Part shown: positions 46,486 to 54,779 of the stretch, piece by piece
Layout: every line of letters starts with the position of its first letter
Position numbering within the stretch: position 1 is the stretch's first letter
Assembly: GCF_003207855.1 (NCBI RefSeq)
Contig: NZ_NKTZ01000001.1
Location: 186,001 to 250,000 of the forward strand
Source of the DNA: Komagataeibacter rhaeticus
GTDB taxonomy: Bacteria > Pseudomonadota > Alphaproteobacteria > Acetobacterales > Acetobacteraceae
DNA: 64,000 bases
Direction: 5' to 3'
Program-made: the position numbers and the translations under genes
Notes under the pieces: generated by a model
Seen by the model: only the letters and a program-made list of their open reading frames with translations
Database searches by the model: none
Told to the model about the DNA's origin: nothing

Positions 46486-47256
46486 ATGACCCGACAGCAT
46501 CGTAACTCAGTCATCGCGGCCGCGCTGCTTACCGCCCTGCCAGCCCTTGCGTATGCAACCCCAGCCGCCGCGGCCGACTCCAACCCGTACGGGCTGGGTG
46601 CGCTGTGGTCGAATGGTGATTTCATCGCCCGTACCGTGCTGCTCATCATGGTGGTGATGTCGGTGGGCACCTGGTACATCATGATCATCAAGTTCCTGGA
46701 ACAGGCGCGCATCTTCAAGGACGTGAAGGAAGTAAAGGCCAAGTTCTGGCCCGCGGCCGACATCCGGCAGGGGGCCAGCCAGCTCGATACCGCGTCGCCG
46801 TTCCGCTACATTGCCGATACCGGCATCAAGGCCGCCGAGCACCATGAAGGCACGATGCAGGAAACCATCGACCTGCCGTCCTGGACCGCGTTGTCCCTCC
46901 AGCGTTCGGTGGACTTTGTCCAGAACCGCCTGCAGGGCGGCCTGGCCTTCCTTGGCACGGTGGGGTCCACCTCTCCGTTCGTGGGGCTGTTCGGCACGGT
47001 GTGGGGCATCTATCACGCGCTGACGGCCATCGGCATCGCGGGGCAGGCCTCGATCGACAAGGTTGCCGGCCCGGTCGGTGAATCGCTGATCATGACCGCC
47101 ATCGGCCTGGGCACCGCGGTGCCGGCGGTGCTGGGCTACAACATGCTGGTCCGCCGCAACAAGGGCGCGCTGGACGAGGTGCGCAACTTCGCGGCCGACC
47201 TGCAGTCCATCCTGATTGGCGGCTACCGCCATGAAACGCACGATGTGGCGAAATGA
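46486..47256 (+). CDS. exbB: MotA/TolQ/ExbB family proton channel protein
   Basis: 256 aa. Possible signal peptide (RNSVIAAALLTALPALAYATPAAAA) as in the longer ExbB subtype, then three TM segments: FIARTVLLIMVVMSVGTWYIMI; the pore pair GLAFLGTVGSTSPFVGLFGTVWGIYHAL and SLIMTAIGLGTAVPAVLGYNML. GSTSPFVGLFGTVWGI is the family signature. With ExbD it would use proton motive force to power TonB. No exbD follows in this window. Gene symbol given by similarity; TolQ is less likely because no tol genes are present. Confidence 0.85.
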   Translation: MTRQHRNSVIAAALLTALPALAYATPAAAADSNPYGLGALWSNGDFIARTVLLIMVVMSVGTWYIMIIKFLEQARIFKDVKEVKAKFWPAADIRQGASQLDTASPFRYIADTGIKAAEHHEGTMQETIDLPSWTALSLQRSVDFVQNRLQGGLAFLGTVGSTSPFVGLFGTVWGIYHALTAIGIAGQASIDKVAGPVGESLIMTAIGLGTAVPAVLGYNMLVRRNKGALDEVRNFAADLQSILIGGYRHETHDVAK

Positions 47257-47427
47257 CACGCCGCCTGCGCGTGTGAGCTGATCCTGCATTCCGGCGTGGC
47301 GGGTCCATTCTGTAACGGACCCTCCGCTGCCGCTGGTCAGGGCGGATTGAATGATGGGCCGAGCGGGTCCATCCTGATGCCCTGGCCGATCAATCGGGCC
47401 ATGACCCGTTCATGGAAGGACATCCAG

Positions 47428-48684
47428 TTGAAAAACATCACATCTAAATCGCTCTTCCAGTTGCGCGGGCGCCTGCTGGCGGGGGTCATGATGGCGCTGC
47501 CGGTGGCGGGCGTGCTGCCCGCGCATGGCGCCCATGCGGCGGACCAGCTGGGAGAGAAGGTTGGCGTGGCGCTGCAGAGGGCCCAGACCGAACTTGCCGC
47601 CAAAAAATACCCGCAGGCCATGGCCGATGTGGACGCAGCCGATGCCGTGAGCGGCAAGTCCGACTTTGAATCCTATACCATCGCGCAGATGCGCGCCGCC
47701 GTGGCGGCGCAGTCGGGCAACGTGCCGGCCGCGATCGCGGCCTATGACACACTGATCGCGTCGCCGCGCACGCCCGCCGCCACCAAGGAACAGATGGCGC
47801 TGGCCGAGGGCAGCATGGCGTTCACCGCCAAGGATTACCCCACCGCCGTTGCGGTAACGGAAAAATACATCAAGGCGGGTGGCAAGAACCCGCAGATGCT
47901 GACCATCCTGATCCAGGCCTATTACCTCCAGCATGATTATGCCAATGCCGCCCGTGTGCAGCAGGCGCAGATCGATGCCACGCTCAAGGCGGGTGCGAAG
48001 CCGGCCGAGAACCAGCTCCTGCTGCTGGCCACCTGTCAGGCGCAGCTGAAGGACAACAGCGCGCTGACCAAGACCTATGTCCTGCTGGCAACCTATTACC
48101 CCAAGCCCGATTACTGGGCGCAGGTGGTCCATTCCGTGCTGAGCGTGCCCAACATGGCGCCGGGGCTGCGGTTCGATATCGACCGCGTGCGGCTGGAAGC
48201 GGGCCTGGTCAAGACACCGTCCGAATACATGGACATTACCGAGCTTGCCATGCAGGCGGGCATGCCGCAGCTTGCGCTTGACATCATCAACCAGGGTTAC
48301 AGCAGCGGCGTGCTGGGGCATGACGCCAGCGCCCCGCGTGAGGAAAAGCTGAAGGCACTGGTGACCCAGAGCGTGGCAGACCGCAAGGCCGGGCTTGACG
48401 CGGCGGCGGCACAGGCCACCACCGGCAACGCCATGCTGACGGCGGGCTACAACTATGTGCTGTTCGGCCAGGCGGACAAGGGGCTGGCCCTCATGCAGCA
48501 GGGCCTTTCCAAGGGGCCGTCCGATGTCAATATCGGGCGCCTGCATCTGGGGCTGGCGCAGGCCGCCGCCGGGCAGAAGGCTGCTGCCATCGCCACCCTC
48601 GGCAGTGTTGAAGGCAATAACGGCGCGCGTGACATTGCCCAGTTCTGGGTGCTCAAGCTCAACGCCGCCCCCCCCGCGCACTAG
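47428..48684 (+). CDS. periplasmic TPR-like repeat protein
   Basis: 418 aa. I start at a TTG 7 nt after GGAAGGA because it gives a clean signal peptide: basic residues, then LLAGVMMALPVAGVL, cut near HGAHA-ADQ. An ATG 27 nt upstream has no ribosome site. The mature chain is all-helical with repeated A-x-x-A/Y pairs spaced about 34 residues (YPQAMADVDAADAV; YPTAVAVTEKYIKAG; YANAARVQQAQIDA; GQADKGLALMQQGLSKGP), i.e. TPR-like. Follows exbB after 171 bp and may be co-transcribed. Function unknown. Confidence 0.75.
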   Translation: MKNITSKSLFQLRGRLLAGVMMALPVAGVLPAHGAHAADQLGEKVGVALQRAQTELAAKKYPQAMADVDAADAVSGKSDFESYTIAQMRAAVAAQSGNVPAAIAAYDTLIASPRTPAATKEQMALAEGSMAFTAKDYPTAVAVTEKYIKAGGKNPQMLTILIQAYYLQHDYANAARVQQAQIDATLKAGAKPAENQLLLLATCQAQLKDNSALTKTYVLLATYYPKPDYWAQVVHSVLSVPNMAPGLRFDIDRVRLEAGLVKTPSEYMDITELAMQAGMPQLALDIINQGYSSGVLGHDASAPREEKLKALVTQSVADRKAGLDAAAAQATTGNAMLTAGYNYVLFGQADKGLALMQQGLSKGPSDVNIGRLHLGLAQAAAGQKAAAIATLGSVEGNNGARDIAQFWVLKLNAAPPAH

Positions 48685-48708
48685 CCGCCACGCATAGCGG
48701 AACGGGAA

Positions 48709-48746
48709 CGGGGTGCCGGCTGGGTCCGGCACCCCGTTTTTGTTTT
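48709..48746 (+). terminator. intrinsic terminator after the TPR-like gene
   Basis: CGGGGTGCCGG / CCGGCACCCCG, 11-bp perfect stem with a six-base loop, followed by TTTTTGTTTT. Confidence 0.92.
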
Positions 48747-48863
48747 CCGCCCGGGCGGGAGAGACATTTTATGACATGAACCATGGTCTTATCCCGTCCC
48801 GGTGCGTTGGATATGCTGAAGGGCGTGGCATGAATGGCATCATGCCAGTCCTGAACCGAGAAC

Positions 48864-49649
48864 ATGGCCGAGAGAATGACACAGATACCTGCCACTGATG
48901 ATCTGCCCGCCCGCATCCTTGTGGTGGAAGATGACCCTGGCATGCGCACCCTGCTTGTCCGTGCGCTTCAGGGTGACGGCTACCGCGTGCGTGGCGTGCA
49001 GGATGGCCCGGAGATGTGGGATGCGCTGCGTGCGCAGGGGGCCGACCTGATCATTCTGGACGTGATGCTGCCGGGCACCAACGGGCTTGACCTGTGCCGG
49101 GGCCTGCGCGCGCAGGCCAGCCCGGCGGCACCGGGGGAGGCACCGCTGACGGAGGTGCCGATCATCATCGTTTCCGCCCGTGGCGAGGAACTGGACCGCG
49201 TGCAGGGGCTGGAACTGGGGGCGGATGACTACGTGCCCAAACCCTTTGGCCAGAAGGAACTGCTGGCGCGTGTACGCGCCGTGCTGCGCCGGCGCGGCGG
49301 TGGGGTCACCACCCCCAGCGCGGGGCGGCAACGCAGGGAGACCGTGCGCTTCGGCGGGTGGATGCTGGACCTGCGGCGGCGTGAACTGACGGACCCTTCG
49401 GGTGTGGCGGTCGAGATTTCCGGTGCGGAGCATGACCTGCTGACCAGCTTCCTTGACAACCCGCAGCGTGTCATTGGCCGCGACCGGCTGCTTGAACTGT
49501 CGCGCACCCGGCTGGGGGATGTGTCCGACCGCAGCGTGGATGTGCTGGTCAGCCGCCTGCGGCGCAAGCTGGGACCGGATGCGGACAGCCTGATCCGTAC
49601 GGTACGGGGGATGGGCTACATCTTTACATCGGAAGTGGAACGGATCTGA
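48864..49649 (+). CDS. OmpR family response regulator
   Basis: 261 aa. Receiver: ILVVEDDPGMRTLL (acidic pair), LIILDVMLPGTNGLDL with phospho-acceptor about D66, IIIVSARGEELDRV, and DDYVPKPFGQKELLARV (conserved Lys). A winged-helix DNA-binding domain (about 155-258) has ISGAEHDLLTSFLDNPQRVIGRD and SVDVLVSRLRRKLGPD, ending TVRGMGYIFTS. Starts at ATG (a second lies 12 nt later). Followed 11 bp later by its cognate kinase. Pair resembles OmpR-EnvZ; stimulus not predictable. Confidence 0.94.
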   Translation: MAERMTQIPATDDLPARILVVEDDPGMRTLLVRALQGDGYRVRGVQDGPEMWDALRAQGADLIILDVMLPGTNGLDLCRGLRAQASPAAPGEAPLTEVPIIIVSARGEELDRVQGLELGADDYVPKPFGQKELLARVRAVLRRRGGGVTTPSAGRQRRETVRFGGWMLDLRRRELTDPSGVAVEISGAEHDLLTSFLDNPQRVIGRDRLLELSRTRLGDVSDRSVDVLVSRLRRKLGPDADSLIRTVRGMGYIFTSEVERI

Positions 49650-49660
49650 GCGCGGATCCG

Positions 49661-51043
49661 GTGGCAGGCCAGGGGGCGGCCCATAATGGTCGCGTCCCGA
49701 TGCCCGCGGCGCGGCGGATCACGCTGTGGCCGCGCGGGCTGGTGGGGCGGGTCATGTTCGTGCTGCTGGTGGCCGTGGCCCTTGTCTTTGTGGGCAGCTC
49801 CGCCTTCTATGAGGAAGCCGAGACCTACACCATAGATGATGCCCAGCTTGAACAGGTGGGTGAGCGTCTGGTGATCGATGCGCGCGTGCTGGCGGCCACA
49901 CCCACGTCACAGCGTATGGTGCTGGCCGCCATGCTTTCCACCGGGGACCTGACGGTGGACTGGCGCACGCCGGCGCAGCAGGGTGTGATGAAGGGGCAGC
50001 CGGCCTCGCTGCGCATGCTGCACGACCGTATGGCGGGCACGCTGCCTTCGCTGCAGGGGGATGCGCTGAACCTGTCGGGCACCATTGCGGGCACGACCGA
50101 CGTGCGGGGCACGCTGCGCCTGTCCGATGGCAGTTATATGGGCTTCATGGCGCCTGATATCCTCCAGCCCCACCACATGCGGCGCGGGATCGTGTCGGCC
50201 GCGATCCTTGCGGGCGCGGTCCTGCTGGCGGCGGGCATGCTGGTGCGGGCGCTCAGCATGCCGCTGCGCGCACTGGCCGATGTGGCCGATACGGTGGGTT
50301 CGGGCCGCTGGGTGCCACTGGCGGACAAGGGCCCGCGTGAGGTCCGCTACCTGGCCCGCGCCATCAACGAGATGCAGGACCGCATCAACCGCCTGATCGC
50401 CGACCGCACCGAGGCGCTGGCCGCCGTCTCCCACGACCTGCGCACGCCGTTGGCCCGCCTGCGGCTGCGCGCGGGTTTTCTGGATGACGCGAACGCCCAG
50501 AAGGAAATCGAGGCGGATGTGACGGAAATGGAGGCCATGATAACCGGCGTGCTGGCCTATCTGTCGGGGGAGAAGGACCCCGAACCGGCGCGTCCGGCCA
50601 ATGTCGCCTCCATCCTGGCCACGCGTGTGGATGATGACGCCGATCAGGGCCGTGATGTGACCTATTCCGGCCCTGATCAGGCGCAGGCCATCGTGCGCCC
50701 GCTTGCCCTCAAGCGCGTGCTGGGCAACCTGATTGACAATGCCGTGAACTATGGCGGCAATGCCCATGTCAGCCTGACGGTGCTGGATGACAGCCTGCTG
50801 ATCCGGGTGGAAGATGACGGGCCCGGCCTGCCCGATGCGGAAATCGGCCGTGTCACGACCCCGTTCTACCGGGTGGAGGGATCGCGCTCGCGCAGTACCG
50901 GCGGCCTTGGGCTGGGTCTGGCCATTGTCAGCCGGGAGGTTGCGCGTGATGGTGGCCGCTTCCGGCTGTACAACCGCCCGCAGGGCGGGCTGTGCGCGGA
51001 AATTGTCCTGCCCCGCAATACCGTGATACGCCCGGCCGGTTAA
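49661..51043 (+). CDS. EnvZ-like sensor histidine kinase
   Basis: 460 aa inner-membrane kinase. TM1 about 30-48 (VMFVLLVAVALVFVGSSAF), periplasmic sensor about 50-175, TM2 (GIVSAAILAGAVLLAAGMLV), HAMP (ALSMPLRALADVADTVGSGRWV), H box AAVSHDLRTPLARLRLRA (about H258), N box LGNLIDNAVNYG, G boxes EDDGPGLPD and STGGLGLGLAIV. Given from a GTG; an ATG 39 nt later (MPAARRITLWPRG) is equally plausible. Partner of the preceding response regulator. Confidence 0.93.
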   Translation: MAGQGAAHNGRVPMPAARRITLWPRGLVGRVMFVLLVAVALVFVGSSAFYEEAETYTIDDAQLEQVGERLVIDARVLAATPTSQRMVLAAMLSTGDLTVDWRTPAQQGVMKGQPASLRMLHDRMAGTLPSLQGDALNLSGTIAGTTDVRGTLRLSDGSYMGFMAPDILQPHHMRRGIVSAAILAGAVLLAAGMLVRALSMPLRALADVADTVGSGRWVPLADKGPREVRYLARAINEMQDRINRLIADRTEALAAVSHDLRTPLARLRLRAGFLDDANAQKEIEADVTEMEAMITGVLAYLSGEKDPEPARPANVASILATRVDDDADQGRDVTYSGPDQAQAIVRPLALKRVLGNLIDNAVNYGGNAHVSLTVLDDSLLIRVEDDGPGLPDAEIGRVTTPFYRVEGSRSRSTGGLGLGLAIVSREVARDGGRFRLYNRPQGGLCAEIVLPRNTVIRPAG

Positions 51044-51157
51044 AAGCGTACCCGTACCTTCGGGTGGGGTTGGATTCGCGGCCGGGTCGATCATATAACA
51101 GGACCCGGGCAGTACTTTTGCCTCTCCCCTGTCCCGTCATGTCTGGAAGACCGAGCA

Positions 51158-51721
51158 ATGTTCATCGAAACGGAAGACACCCCCAATCCTGCCACGCTGA
51201 AATTCCTGCCGGGGCGCGAGATCATGGCCAACGGTGCCACGGCGGACTTCATCAGCCCCGATTCCGTGGCCGGACGGTCGCGCCTGGCTGAACTGCTGTT
51301 TGACCTGGATGGCGTGGCGCGTGTCTTCTTCGGCGCGGATTTCGTGGCCGTGACCCGTTCCGACAGCGTGGAATGGGAGGGGCTGCGCCCGCAGGTTCTG
51401 GCCGTTCTGGCCGACTATCTGGCCACCGGACAGGCGGTTGTGGAAAGTGATGCACAGGTGGTGGAAGACCTGGTTGCGCCGGGTGATGAGGAAATCGTGC
51501 AGCAGATCAAGGAACTGCTCGATACCCGCGTGCGCCCCGCCGTGGCGGGCGATGGCGGGGACATCGTGTTCCGTGGCTACCGTGATGGCGTGGTGCGCCT
51601 GACCATGCAGGGGGCGTGTTCGGGCTGCCCCTCCTCACGCGCGACGCTGAAGCATGGGGTGGAGAACATGCTGCGCCATTACGTGCCGGAAGTGGTATCG
51701 GTGGAGCAGGTAGAGGCATGA
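51158..51721 (+). CDS. nfuA: NfuA/NifU-type Fe-S cluster carrier
   Basis: Delivers [4Fe-4S] clusters to client enzymes, plausibly including aconitase and SdhB here. 187 aa. N-terminal Nfu_N domain MFIETEDTPNPATLKFLPG with RVFFGADFVAVTR; C-terminal NifU domain (about 105-185) with VRPAVAGDGGDIVFRGY and GACSGCPSSRATLKHGVENML, whose CxxC binds the cluster. The Nfu_N + NifU order is the alphaproteobacterial/mitochondrial Nfu type. Confidence 0.94.
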   Translation: MFIETEDTPNPATLKFLPGREIMANGATADFISPDSVAGRSRLAELLFDLDGVARVFFGADFVAVTRSDSVEWEGLRPQVLAVLADYLATGQAVVESDAQVVEDLVAPGDEEIVQQIKELLDTRVRPAVAGDGGDIVFRGYRDGVVRLTMQGACSGCPSSRATLKHGVENMLRHYVPEVVSVEQVEA

Positions 51722-51754
51722 TCGGCAGGCCTGCGCGTAACCTGGGAATGTTTC

Positions 51755-52339
51755 ATGGCGCTTGACGACGCTGGGCTTGATCTTCTGTTTCGGGATGCAC
51801 GTACGCCGGTTGCGTGGAATGACCGGCCCGTGGGGCAGGATACGCTGCGGCGGTTATATGATCTGGTCCGTCTTGGCCCGACATCGGGCAACTGCTGCCC
51901 GGCCCGCTTCGTGTTCATCACCACCGAAGGCTGCCGCGAACGCCTGCGTCCCGCCCTGTCCGCCGGTAACGTGCAGCGGGTGATGACCGCGCCGGTCACG
52001 GTCATCGTGGCGCATGACCCGCTGTTTTTCGACCGCATGGACACGCTGAACGCGGCACCCGGCGTCCGGCAGTGGTTTGCCGCCGATGTAGGACTGGCGG
52101 AGGAGACGGCCCTGCGCAACGGCACGCTGCAGGGTGGCTACCTGATCATGGCCGCGCGCGCGCTGGGGCTGTCCGCGCTGCCGCTGTCGGGGTTCGATGC
52201 GGCCATGGTGGAAGAGGGTTTCCTGTCACAGCAGGGCTGGCAGGCCAATTTCCTTGTCTGCCTTGGCTATACCGATGGGCCGCCGTCCACGCCGCGTGCG
52301 CCCCGCCTGGATTTTGATGATGCCTGCGTGGTGGTATAG
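51755..52339 (+). CDS. RutE/HadB-like nitroreductase family protein
   Basis: 194 aa FMN oxidoreductase-like protein. LDLLFRDARTPVAWNDRPV, LYDLVRLGPTSGNCCPARFVFI and LQGGYLIMAARALGLSALPLSGFD resemble the RutE/YdfG-linked malonic semialdehyde reductase family. Starts 34 bp after nfuA and ends 3 bp before tsaB, so co-transcription is likely. No other rut genes are present, so pyrimidine catabolism is not implied; physiological substrate unknown. Confidence 0.82.
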   Translation: MALDDAGLDLLFRDARTPVAWNDRPVGQDTLRRLYDLVRLGPTSGNCCPARFVFITTEGCRERLRPALSAGNVQRVMTAPVTVIVAHDPLFFDRMDTLNAAPGVRQWFAADVGLAEETALRNGTLQGGYLIMAARALGLSALPLSGFDAAMVEEGFLSQQGWQANFLVCLGYTDGPPSTPRAPRLDFDDACVVV

Positions 52340-52342
52340 GCC

Positions 52343-53053
52343 ATGCGGGTCCTGGTGATGGATGGTGCCCCGACCGGGGCGGACGCGCAGGCCGTCATTG
52401 CCTGCCTTGTGGTGCGCGATGGCGTGCCCGCCATGCTGGACAGCCGCATTGCCACGGGGCGCGGGGCCGCCGAGCAGTTCCCCCAGCTTGCCACCGAACT
52501 GTTCGCCCGGTGTGGCTGGACCCATAGCATGCCGGAACTGATCGGCGTGGTTGTGGGGCCGGGATCGTTTACGGGGTTGCGGGCCTCGCTGGCCTTTGCC
52601 CACGGCCTTGCGGCAGGGTCCGGCTGTGCGGTGGTGGGGGTCACGACCGGGGAAGCCATGCGTGATGCCCTGCAGGCCGCCGCCCTGCCGCTTTGCGCCC
52701 GTCCCCTGTGGTGCACCATTGCGCGGCGGGGGCGCGTCTTCATCGAAATGCCGGGCGCGGGGGCGGACACGCACGTATCGGCCCACATGCTTGACGCGCT
52801 TGACCTGCCCCCCGGCCCGCTGCTGCTGGCCGGTAATGGCGCGCAATGGGTGAAGGATGCCGTGCCCGAACGTCAGGACGTGCATCTCCTTCCCCTGCCG
52901 CAGCCTGACCCGCTGGCCATTGCCGCCACCGCCCTGCGCCGCTGGCAGGGCGCCCTGCCGTCACGGGCCGCCCAGCCGCTTTATGTCGACGCGCCGGAAG
53001 CAAAACTGCCTGCCGCAGGCCTGCGCCCGGCCCCGGCCGGTTCGGCTGCATGA
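52343..53053 (+). CDS. tsaB: tRNA t6A37 synthesis protein TsaB
   Basis: Non-catalytic partner of TsaD in N6-threonylcarbamoyl-adenosine modification of ANN-decoding tRNAs. 236 aa ASKHA-type protein. VLVMDGAPTGADAQAVIACLV opening strand, IGVVVGPGSFTGLRASLAFAHGLA (TsaB hallmark GPGSFTGLR), and GVTTGEAM. Stop overlaps the rimI start by 4 bp (ATGA). Confidence 0.94.
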   Translation: MRVLVMDGAPTGADAQAVIACLVVRDGVPAMLDSRIATGRGAAEQFPQLATELFARCGWTHSMPELIGVVVGPGSFTGLRASLAFAHGLAAGSGCAVVGVTTGEAMRDALQAAALPLCARPLWCTIARRGRVFIEMPGAGADTHVSAHMLDALDLPPGPLLLAGNGAQWVKDAVPERQDVHLLPLPQPDPLAIAATALRRWQGALPSRAAQPLYVDAPEAKLPAAGLRPAPAGSAA

Positions 53054-53499
53054 ATCCTGTGCCCCTGGTCCCCATAACACCGTATGCCGCCATGCTGGCC
53101 CGTATCCATGCCGCGGCCTTCGCGCCCCTTCACCGCTGGGATGCGCGGGCCATGCAGGCGCTGATCGACATGCCGGGTGTCCTGACCGTGCTGGCGCCGG
53201 AGGAGTTGGACGGGGAGGCCAGCGGTTTCATCATGGCGCGCATGATCGGTGATGAAGCCGAGATCCTGACCTTTGCCGTTAATCCCGTATGCCAGCGCCG
53301 GGGCATCGGACGTGACCTGCTGGCGCGCTGCGTGCGGCAGGCGGCCTCTGCCGGGGTGGTGAGCGTGTTTCTGGAAGTGGCGCGGGACAATGCGGGCGCG
53401 CTGGGCCTGTATCATGCCGCCGGATTCGCGCCGGTGGGGCTGCGGCGCAATTATTACCCCGACGGGACGGATGCCTGTGTCATGCAGCTCAGGATTTGA
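53050..53499 (+). CDS. rimI: RimI-like GNAT N-acetyltransferase
   Basis: 149 aa GNAT fold; RimI acetylates the N-terminal Ala of ribosomal protein S18 in E. coli. ILTFAVNPVCQRRGIGRDLL has the acetyl-CoA pyrophosphate loop (R-R-G-I-G), then VFLEVARDNAGALGLYHAAGFAPVGLRRNYY, matching RimI's 'LEVR..N..A..LY...GF...G.R..YY'. Directly coupled to tsaB, the usual context. Its 3' end overlaps the convergent TusA-like gene by 11 bp. Confidence 0.9.
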   Translation: MNPVPLVPITPYAAMLARIHAAAFAPLHRWDARAMQALIDMPGVLTVLAPEELDGEASGFIMARMIGDEAEILTFAVNPVCQRRGIGRDLLARCVRQAASAGVVSVFLEVARDNAGALGLYHAAGFAPVGLRRNYYPDGTDACVMQLRI

Positions 53500-53728
53500 G
53501 CACGACTAGCCGGTGTGTCATGCCATCTGTTTCTGTCTGTATTTCTTCCACAACATGCCCGAGCAGCCCGAGACTGCGGGAAACATTGTCCAGCGGGGTT
53601 GCGCCACGCAGGCGGACAATCAGTTTTTCTCCGGTGGACAGTCTGTCAAGTGCCAGTCTGGTACGGACGAAAGTCATGGGGCATACTTCATGGGTGATAT
53701 CTAGTACCGCCATCTCAATATCGGACAT
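53489..53728 (-). CDS. TusA family (sulfur-carrier-like) protein
   Basis: 79 aa, the size and fold length of TusA/YedF. VLDITHEVCPMTFVRTRLALDRLSTGEKLIV contains the CPxxxx(R)..L signature with the single Cys that carries persulfide. Whether it serves tRNA thiolation or another sulfur pathway cannot be told; TusA-like paralogues are common. Overlaps the 3' end of rimI on the opposite strand and is divergent from mucR. Confidence 0.85.
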   Translation of the reverse strand: MSDIEMAVLDITHEVCPMTFVRTRLALDRLSTGEKLIVRLRGATPLDNVSRSLGLLGHVVEEIQTETDGMTHRLVVLKS

Positions 53729-53756
53729 ATTACCACAAAACCTCTGTTGTTGCCGG

Positions 53757-53784
53757 TTGCGATCCGTCCGGAATTATTTATATA
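53757..53784 (+). promoter_or_regulatory. candidate sigma-70 promoter of mucR
   Basis: TTGCGA, 16-base spacer, TATATA, in an AT-rich 93-bp divergent region, about 40 bp before the mucR ATG. Consensus fit is fair. Confidence 0.4.
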
Positions 53785-53821
53785 GGATACATCATTATTC
53801 CAGAGCGACAGGATCAGATTG

Positions 53822-54229
53822 ATGGCTGATGAAACGGCAGAAGTGGAAGTGCGTGAACTGGCTGCCGAAATCGTTTCGGCATATGTCTCCCGCAATGAAC
53901 TGGAAGCGGAGATGCTGCCCGATCTGATTCACCGGGTCTATGATGCCGTGGCCTCGCTGGGGCGTACGGAACCCGTGCCGGAAAAGCCGGTGCCCGCCGT
54001 TCCGCTGAAGAAATCGGTCTTCCCCGATTACATCGTCTGCCTGGAGGACGGCAAGAAGCTGAAAATGCTCAAGCGCCACCTCAAGACCGCCTATAACATG
54101 ACCCCCGATGAATACCGGGAGCGCTGGGGCCTGCCGCATGACTACCCCATGGTGGCCCCCAGCTATGCCAGCCACCGTTCCACCCTTGCCCGCAAGATCG
54201 GCCTTGGTACGAAACAGCGTGAGGACTGA
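53822..54229 (+). CDS. mucR: MucR/Ros family transcriptional regulator
   Basis: 135 aa. Alphaproteobacterial zinc-finger-like repressor that controls exopolysaccharide, motility and other genes. Helical N-terminal half, then the finger region SVFPDYIVCLEDGKKLKMLKRHLKTAYNMTPDEYRERWGLP and YASHRSTLARKIGLG. The first zinc Cys is followed by Asp where Ros has a second Cys (CLED), as in MucR-type proteins. The preceding TTG codon is ignored in favour of ATG. Could bear on extracellular polysaccharide control in this group; inference. Confidence 0.92.
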   Translation: MADETAEVEVRELAAEIVSAYVSRNELEAEMLPDLIHRVYDAVASLGRTEPVPEKPVPAVPLKKSVFPDYIVCLEDGKKLKMLKRHLKTAYNMTPDEYRERWGLPHDYPMVAPSYASHRSTLARKIGLGTKQRED

Positions 54230-54287
54230 GCCACACGGTGTGTGGGAGTGTGGACAGGTATCTGCATGATCGGCTACGCCCGTAAGC

Positions 54288-54779
54288 ATGGTGATGGACA
54301 GTAACGGATTACAGACGCGCATCGAGCGCATGTGCATCGAGCGCGGCCTGAAGATGACAGGCCAGCGCCGGGTCATTGCGCGTGTCCTGTCCGAGGCCCA
54401 TGACCACCCGGATGTGGAGGAACTGTACCGCCGTGCGTCCATGCTGGATGCGCGCATATCGGTCGCCACGGTGTACCGCACCGTACGCCTGCTGGAGGAG
54501 AACGGCATCCTTGAACGCCGGGACTTCGGGGGCAGCCGTGCCCGCTACGAAGCCACCGAGGAAGGCGACCACTATCACCTGATCGACGTGGAAAGCGGGC
54601 AGGTGGTGGAGTTCACCCATGCCGCCCATGCCGAGCTGCTGCGCCGGATTACGGCGGAACTGGGGTTCGATCTGGTGTCCCATCGGCTGGAACTGTTTGC
54701 GCGCAGGCTGCCGGACGTGCCAGAAGAACAGACGACACAGGTGGCGCAAACGGAGCGGAAAGGCAGATCACGGCCTTGA
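54288..54779 (+). CDS. fur: Fur family transcriptional regulator
   Basis: 163 aa. Winged helix RIERMCIERGLKMTGQRRVIARVLSEAHDHPDVEELYRRA, RISVATVYRTVRLLEENGILE, dimerisation part GDHYHLIDVESGQVVEF. The CxxC structural zinc site of E. coli Fur is absent (HLIDVESG), as in alphaproteobacterial Fur/Mur proteins, so the metal could be iron or manganese. The stop overlaps the olsB TTG start (TTGA), suggesting coupled translation. The C-terminal 25 residues are polar and unconserved. Confidence 0.9.
   Translation: MVMDSNGLQTRIERMCIERGLKMTGQRRVIARVLSEAHDHPDVEELYRRASMLDARISVATVYRTVRLLEENGILERRDFGGSRARYEATEEGDHYHLIDVESGQVVEFTHAAHAELLRRITAELGFDLVSHRLELFARRLPDVPEEQTTQVAQTERKGRSRP

Noticed and set aside
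47299-47376. 14-bp imperfect direct repeat GCGGGTCCATtCTG between exbB and the TPR-like gene
   Set aside because: Two copies with one mismatch, no symmetry or gene association; could be chance.
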